Shown here: piece by piece, positions 7,201 through 9,855 of the stretch | Numbering within the stretch: position 1 is the first letter of the stretch | Layout of the letters: each line of letters starts with the position of its first letter | Position numbers and translations under genes: made by a program | The notes under the pieces: generated by a model | What the model saw: only the letters and a program-made list of their open reading frames with translations | Told to the model about the DNA's origin: nothing | The model's database searches: none | Assembly (NCBI GenBank): GCA_015487895.1 | Contig: WFOW01000034.1 | Location: forward strand, 1 to 9,855 | From: Gammaproteobacteria bacterium | GTDB taxonomy: Bacteria > Pseudomonadota > Gammaproteobacteria > S144-34 | Direction: 5' to 3' | Length of the DNA stretch: 9,855 nt

Positions 7201-7589
7201 TTCCGCACATCACCACGCTCCTCGCCCACGTGGAGCGCCGGGAACGGCCGACGCGCGGCGAGGGTGCGAACCCCTTCCAGTCGCCGTGGGAAGAGCGGCT
7301 GTACGAAGCGCTCGCGGCACGCGGCCTGCGGACCGTTCCCCAGTACCCGCTTGTCGGACGTTTCCTCGACCTGGCGGTACCAGAAGTACGCCTCGACATC
7401 GAGGTGGACGGCGATTTCCACCGCGGTCCCGACGGCTACCGCCGCATCGAGGACCGCTGGCGCGATCTGCAGATCCGGGCGGCCGGCTGGCAGGTGATGC
7501 GCTTTTGGGTCTATGAGCTGAGGGAAGACCTCGATGGGTGCGTCCAACGGATCCTCGAACGCGTCCGCGACCTCGCCACACAGGGATAG
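4233..7589 (+). CDS. SF1 (UPF1/DNA2-like) helicase fused to a DUF559/MTES_1575-type nuclease
   Basis: A large ATP-driven nucleic-acid motor with its own nuclease. Helicase motifs, in order: Walker A GPPGTGKS at 420-427; Walker B LLIIDEASQ with D732-E733; GDPMQL at 756-761 (motif III); EHYRCHPDI at 812-820 (motif IV); HQFQGDA at 930-936 (motif V); NVAVSRAR at 966-973 (motif VI). A charged, helical insertion of about 200 residues separates motif Ia from Walker B. Residues 30-95 look like a winged helix. The C-terminal 100 residues form a PD-(D/E)XK nuclease: PFQSPWEERLYEAL near 1014-1027, then LDIEVDGDFH with D1055, E1057 and D1059. GTG 4233 is chosen because AGGAG (4223-4227) lies five bases upstream. 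The gene ends in TAG and overlaps the next by 56 bases, so they are translationally coupled. The architecture is common in defence islands; the exact role is inference. Confidence 0.93.
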   Translation: MVHAPESIRVRVSSPSDPHPTGGTQGSVRVDPAVEEAVLATLEGSAIGLRVDELVRAPALVQLGARAPEVLRALSALHAVGAVRLGPLRRWQLAGVRPEGENGKAAGAEPSLGGVLRAVPAEVVDLPAPGPDPAPAPDAGEARGRGFAARYLQHAARMLAEEERTRIDVFADRAAETVQPLHPRRAWWPEGERRTLLRLSRALLADAFQAALARRQDDEVALVWGIRVREPRGAEVPVWTPLVAWPALWRLQDDCIEVEPTTPLPSLDPSALRIRTRAERQRVAEWLGLLGDGEDAVAAVDPPELGRRLGPLLREALKEPLDPLALRTAMPLAAREGVYDVLALVLLDRTRYGGGAVRELRELAARAGEGELGATALATLFTDVPAASEAGPLYEPLELSGSQLDAARDATVQPLTVITGPPGTGKSQVVAAIAATVAARGGSVLIASRNHRAIDAVEERLAQLGPGWFLRLSAPEGTRAADWQQLCQLALARAERPPPPGRETLLRELDERDGERRRLLAELDRLLELRERYAEAESAADTLARAGFADPERLIERALPLVRPAWGRRLAESLPVLGRRLRAARRREMEELAAGCPDPAASVEQRLEHALSMAKLALARDGLAQELRASPSREEIEVRLEKLGRTVRELARRLLAAGPHPPLNEETREGLRSLLDALQLAKADGDDRRAREAWKRFGRHLLAQVPIVAVTNLSAASRLPLAPGLFDLLIIDEASQCDIPSALPLFARAKRAVVVGDPMQLRHVARTTPAREAELLRQQGLALDALGPWLCSLRSLFDVAERHASRRHFLAEHYRCHPDIAGYVSRAFYDGRLHPLTPVGTLKPVPGLKPGIHWQEVEGEVRAARSGCWSPAEVAAAVDHVARLLDAGFEGTIGIATPFREQARRLADAVADRFSAEAIERHRLIASSIHQFQGDARDLVLVSLCLGRGMPRGSLEFLRREARLLNVAVSRARVVCLVLGSREVARASGIPHITTLLAHVERRERPTRGEGANPFQSPWEERLYEALAARGLRTVPQYPLVGRFLDLAVPEVRLDIEVDGDFHRGPDGYRRIEDRWRDLQIRAAGWQVMRFWVYELREDLDGCVQRILERVRDLATQG
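7520..7530 (+). promoter_or_regulatory. Ribosome-binding block of the first coiled-coil gene
   Basis: GAGGGAAGACC lies inside the end of the helicase gene and places AGGGAAG six bases before ATG 7534, fixing that start. The identical 11 bases precede ATG 9477 at the same spacing. Confidence 0.7.
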
Positions 7590-9477
7590 CCGCACGCGCT
7601 GGCTGGCGCTGACATTCTGGACCGCGCTGGCTGCGGGTGTCGTCACCAGTGCGCTGGTGCTGCTGCTCGCCTTCCGTCTTTACGCGGAACGCAGCGCCTT
7701 CGAGGCGGAGCGGCAACAGGCGGAACGCGCCCTCGCCGAAACGCGGCGCGCCCTGGCGCAGCTGGAGGCGGAGCGCCAGCGCCTCGGACCCGACATCGAG
7801 CGGCAGCGACGCGAACGCGAGCGCCTCCTGGAAGAGCTCGCCACGCTGCGCGACCAGGTGGGCGAGCTCTCGACCGAGCGGGACCGGCTGCGGCAGCAGA
7901 TCGCATCGGCCCGGGTCGAGCTCACCAAGCTCACGGGTGCGCGGGAGAGCGCCGAACGCCGGGCGAAGGAGCTCGCTGCCGAGGTCGAACGGCTTACCCG
8001 CAGGCAGAAGGACCTGGCACGCGACGTGGAGGCGCTCACCGCACGGCGCGATCCGCTGAAGCGGCAAGTGGAGGACCTCGACCGACGGCGCAAGGCAATG
8101 GCCACGGTGCTCGAGGAGCTCGAGCGCAATCGAGAGGACCTGCGCGGCGAAGTCGAGACTCTCGAACGGCAGCGATCGGACCTGCTGGCCGAAAAAGGCG
8201 AACTCGAAGCCGCCGTGAAGGCGGCCCGTGCGGAGCGTGACGCCCTGATGAGGGAGCTGGAGGCGACCCGCAAGGAGCTCGCCGCCCTGCCCGACGCCAA
8301 CACCCGCCGACGGATCAAGCAGCAAGTCGGAGAACTAGAACGGAGGCGTCAGACTCTGGAGCGGCAGCTGAACGAGCTCGGCAAGCAACGGGACGGGCTC
8401 GCACGGCAGGTCGAGGAACTGCGCGCTACCACGGCCTCGCTCGAGGCCCGTCGGCAGGAACTGGGGGCCGAAGCGGGCCGGCTCGAAGCCCGCATCGGCG
8501 AACTGGAGCCGCAGGTAGCGCAGCTGGATCGCGCCCGCGGCGAACTCACCGCGCTGCGGAAGGAGATCGCGGACCTCAGGGCACGGCAGGTAGCGCTCGA
8601 GGAAGCACTCGCCACGCTTCAGCAGCGTCGCGAGGCGCTGACGTCCGAGCTCGCCGAGGTGGAGAAGCAGCTGACCGCGCGCAAAACGGAGCTGGAACGG
8701 CTACCGTCGAAGGAAGACCTCGCCCGCATGCGAGTCGAAGCGGAGGAGCTGCTGGACCGTCGCAGGCGACTCGCGGCCGACGTCGCCGCCCTGGAGGCCC
8801 GCTCGGCGGAACTCGAACGGCAGGTGGCCGATGCACAGGCCCGTATCGCCGCGCTGCGTGAGGAGTTGGGGAAGGCGCAGGCGGAGCTGGGTAAGGCACG
8901 CGCAGAGCTTGCAAAGCTCCGCGATGCGCGGGCGGAACGGGGCAAGATCGCCGAGGAGATCGCGGCGCTTCGCGCCGAGCGCGACCGGCTGCGGGCCGAC
9001 ATCGAGGGGGCACGCGCCCGTTCGGCGGAGCTCGCCCGACGGATCGCGGCGAACGAAAAGCGCCTCGCGGAACTCGAGGAACGTGTCCGGAAGACGCGGA
9101 CGGCGCTCGATGGGCTGGATGCCCGCCGGCAGGAGGCGGAGCGCCTCGAAGCGGAGAGGGCGAAACTCGCGGCCGAGGTGGCGGAGCTCGGCGGCCGTCG
9201 GGACGTCCTGGCGGCCGAACTCGCGCGCGCCGAGGCGCGTCTCACCGAAATCGAAAGGCGTCTCGCCGAACGCAGGCGTGAACTCGGCGCACTGGAAGCG
9301 ATCGTGGCCGAACGCGACGCCCTGCGCGGGGAGCTCGCGGCGGTGCGCGCACGTCTCGCGTCGCTGCAAACCGATAACCCTGCGCCGGCGGCAGGACCGC
9401 CGCCGGAGCGGACGGCTCCCGCCGCCGGACCTGCCGGTGGTGCGGTGCCGATCACAAGCGAAGAGGGAAGACCGTGA
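7534..9477 (+). CDS. Membrane-anchored long coiled-coil protein
   Basis: 647 residues. A short basic head (R17, R20, R22) precedes one transmembrane helix at about 23-47 (WLALTFW through LVLLLAF). Residues about 52-612 are nearly unbroken coiled coil, rich in E, R, L, A and K with almost no Pro, Gly or aromatics; fully extended this would be roughly 80 nm. Two proline breaks, L252-P253 and L390-P391, each follow an ELxxLP pattern and are 138 residues apart, like hinges in a repeated unit. The last 32 residues are Pro/Ala-rich and flexible. No enzymatic domain is visible, so a scaffold, tether or ruler role is inferred; the topology of the coil is not certain. It overlaps the helicase by 56 bases and the next gene by one base, so it is part of the same operon. 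I do not recognise a named family. Confidence 0.88.
   Translation: MGASNGSSNASATSPHRDSRTRWLALTFWTALAAGVVTSALVLLLAFRLYAERSAFEAERQQAERALAETRRALAQLEAERQRLGPDIERQRRERERLLEELATLRDQVGELSTERDRLRQQIASARVELTKLTGARESAERRAKELAAEVERLTRRQKDLARDVEALTARRDPLKRQVEDLDRRRKAMATVLEELERNREDLRGEVETLERQRSDLLAEKGELEAAVKAARAERDALMRELEATRKELAALPDANTRRRIKQQVGELERRRQTLERQLNELGKQRDGLARQVEELRATTASLEARRQELGAEAGRLEARIGELEPQVAQLDRARGELTALRKEIADLRARQVALEEALATLQQRREALTSELAEVEKQLTARKTELERLPSKEDLARMRVEAEELLDRRRRLAADVAALEARSAELERQVADAQARIAALREELGKAQAELGKARAELAKLRDARAERGKIAEEIAALRAERDRLRADIEGARARSAELARRIAANEKRLAELEERVRKTRTALDGLDARRQEAERLEAERAKLAAEVAELGGRRDVLAAELARAEARLTEIERRLAERRRELGALEAIVAERDALRGELAAVRARLASLQTDNPAPAAGPPPERTAPAAGPAGGAVPITSEEGRP
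9463..9473 (+). promoter_or_regulatory. Ribosome-binding block of the second coiled-coil gene
   Basis: GAGGGAAGACC, identical to the block at 7520-7530, with AGGGAAG six bases before ATG 9477. It sets the start of the last gene and lies inside the end of the preceding one. Confidence 0.7.
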
Positions 9478-9855
9478 TGCTGGAGTTTCTGCAAGCCGTT
9501 GGGTTGCCCTACGTGCTCGCGCTCGCCTCGGCCGGTCTGCCGGTGGCGGCGCTCGTGGGGCTCGCAGGCTACCGCGAGCTGCAGGTGCGCCTGGGGCGCC
9601 TGCCGGCGGCCACCGAAAGGGACGACCTCGAAACCGAGCTCGACCTCATGCGGCGGAGGCGGGAAGAGCTGCTACGGGAGCTGGGAGAGCTGGAGGGACG
9701 GCGGGCGGAGGCATCCGAAGTCCACCGCCTGCACCGCCTGCAGACGCTCTCGCGCTCCGGCCTCCTCGCGCTCGAGACCCTCGACCCGCCGGGCGAGTTC
9801 CTCGGCCTGCGCGCGCAACTCCGCTTCCCGCGCCCGTTCGGCTTCAAGGCGCTCG
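9477..9855 (+). CDS. Second membrane-anchored coiled-coil protein (partial, right end cut)
   Basis: ATG 9477 overlaps the preceding TGA by one base and has a strong Shine-Dalgarno site. The first 126 codons are visible and open to the window edge. A hydrophobic segment at about residues 9-31 (YVLALASAGLPVAALVGLAG) is a probable transmembrane helix or signal anchor, followed by a coiled coil (ERDDLETELDLM, RREELLRELGELEGRRAEAS) to about residue 80. From about residue 85 the plus frame becomes rich in P, F and G and looks like antisense of a coiled-coil gene, so the true reading beyond about 9720 is doubtful. It resembles its upstream neighbour in layout (membrane helix, then coil) and is probably a partner of it. 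No named family recognised. Confidence 0.65.
   Translation, partial: MLEFLQAVGLPYVLALASAGLPVAALVGLAGYRELQVRLGRLPAATERDDLETELDLMRRRREELLRELGELEGRRAEASEVHRLHRLQTLSRSGLLALETLDPPGEFLGLRAQLRFPRPFGFKAL
9720..9855 (-). other. Coiled-coil-like reading frame on the minus strand at the window edge
   Basis: From 9854 leftward the minus strand reads 45 residues of ideal coiled-coil composition (ERLEAERAREAELRAQAEEL, then ARRVEGLEREEAGARERL), before losing this character near 9720; the frame stops at TAG (9674-9672). First codon positions are G in about 62% of codons here against about one third purines in the plus frame, so the minus strand looks more like the coding one. It could be the 3' end of a convergent gene, an inverted segment of a coiled-coil gene, or an assembly junction. 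Confidence 0.4.

Noticed and set aside
7210..9369. Long minus-strand frames opposite the coiled-coil gene.
   Set aside because: Antisense of E/R/L-rich codons stays open easily; no domains, and the plus frame has a ribosome-binding site and a transmembrane helix.
1..9855. CRISPR array, tRNA, rRNA or insertion sequence.
   Set aside because: No regularly spaced repeats, cloverleaf, rRNA-like sequence or transposase with terminal repeats was seen on either strand.

Overview
The window is GC-rich DNA (GC3 close to saturation in the real genes) with GTG and ATG starts and clear Shine-Dalgarno sites. A high-GC proteobacterium fits best, but nothing here fixes the genus. The content is accessory: it reads as a defence island linking type III CRISPR genes to a helicase-nuclease operon with membrane coiled-coil proteins.

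Left part (1-2944). The tail of an unrecognised plus-strand gene ends at 131. About 480 bases without a convincing gene follow, holding several hairpins, two of them mutually exclusive. Then come cas6 (613-1548), the CRISPR RNA-processing RAMP nuclease, and a CARF-domain protein of the NE0113/Csm6 ring-nuclease family (1706-2755). The CARF reading frame is interrupted by two amber codons: coding-like sequence continues in the same frame through a second TAG to a TGA at 2942-2944. This looks like a damaged or recoded C-terminal winged-helix-like domain. No effector cas genes, cas1/cas2 or CRISPR array are in the window.

Middle (2945-4232). A short gene-free stretch carries a hairpin terminator for a minus-strand 2OG-Fe(II) dioxygenase of the 2OG-Fe_Oxy_2 type (3251-4042). 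The 190-base divergent region between it and the next operon has two copies of an interrupted palindrome, GGCAG-NN-CTGCC. A third copy lies just upstream of the CARF gene, so these may be operators of one regulator.

Right part (4233-9855). A tight plus-strand operon encodes (i) a 1118-residue SF1 (UPF1/DNA2-like) helicase with an N-terminal winged-helix-like segment and a C-terminal PD-(D/E)XK (DUF559/MTES_1575-like) nuclease, (ii) a 647-residue protein with one transmembrane helix and about 560 residues of coiled coil, and (iii) the start of a second membrane-anchored coiled-coil protein cut by the window edge. Genes (ii) and (iii) overlap their upstream neighbours and share an identical 11-base ribosome-binding block at identical spacing. 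Pairing a helicase-nuclease with long membrane-tethered coiled coils suggests a nucleic-acid-processing or defence complex held at the membrane; this is inference. In the last ~130 bases the coding character appears to switch to the minus strand, possibly an inversion or assembly junction.
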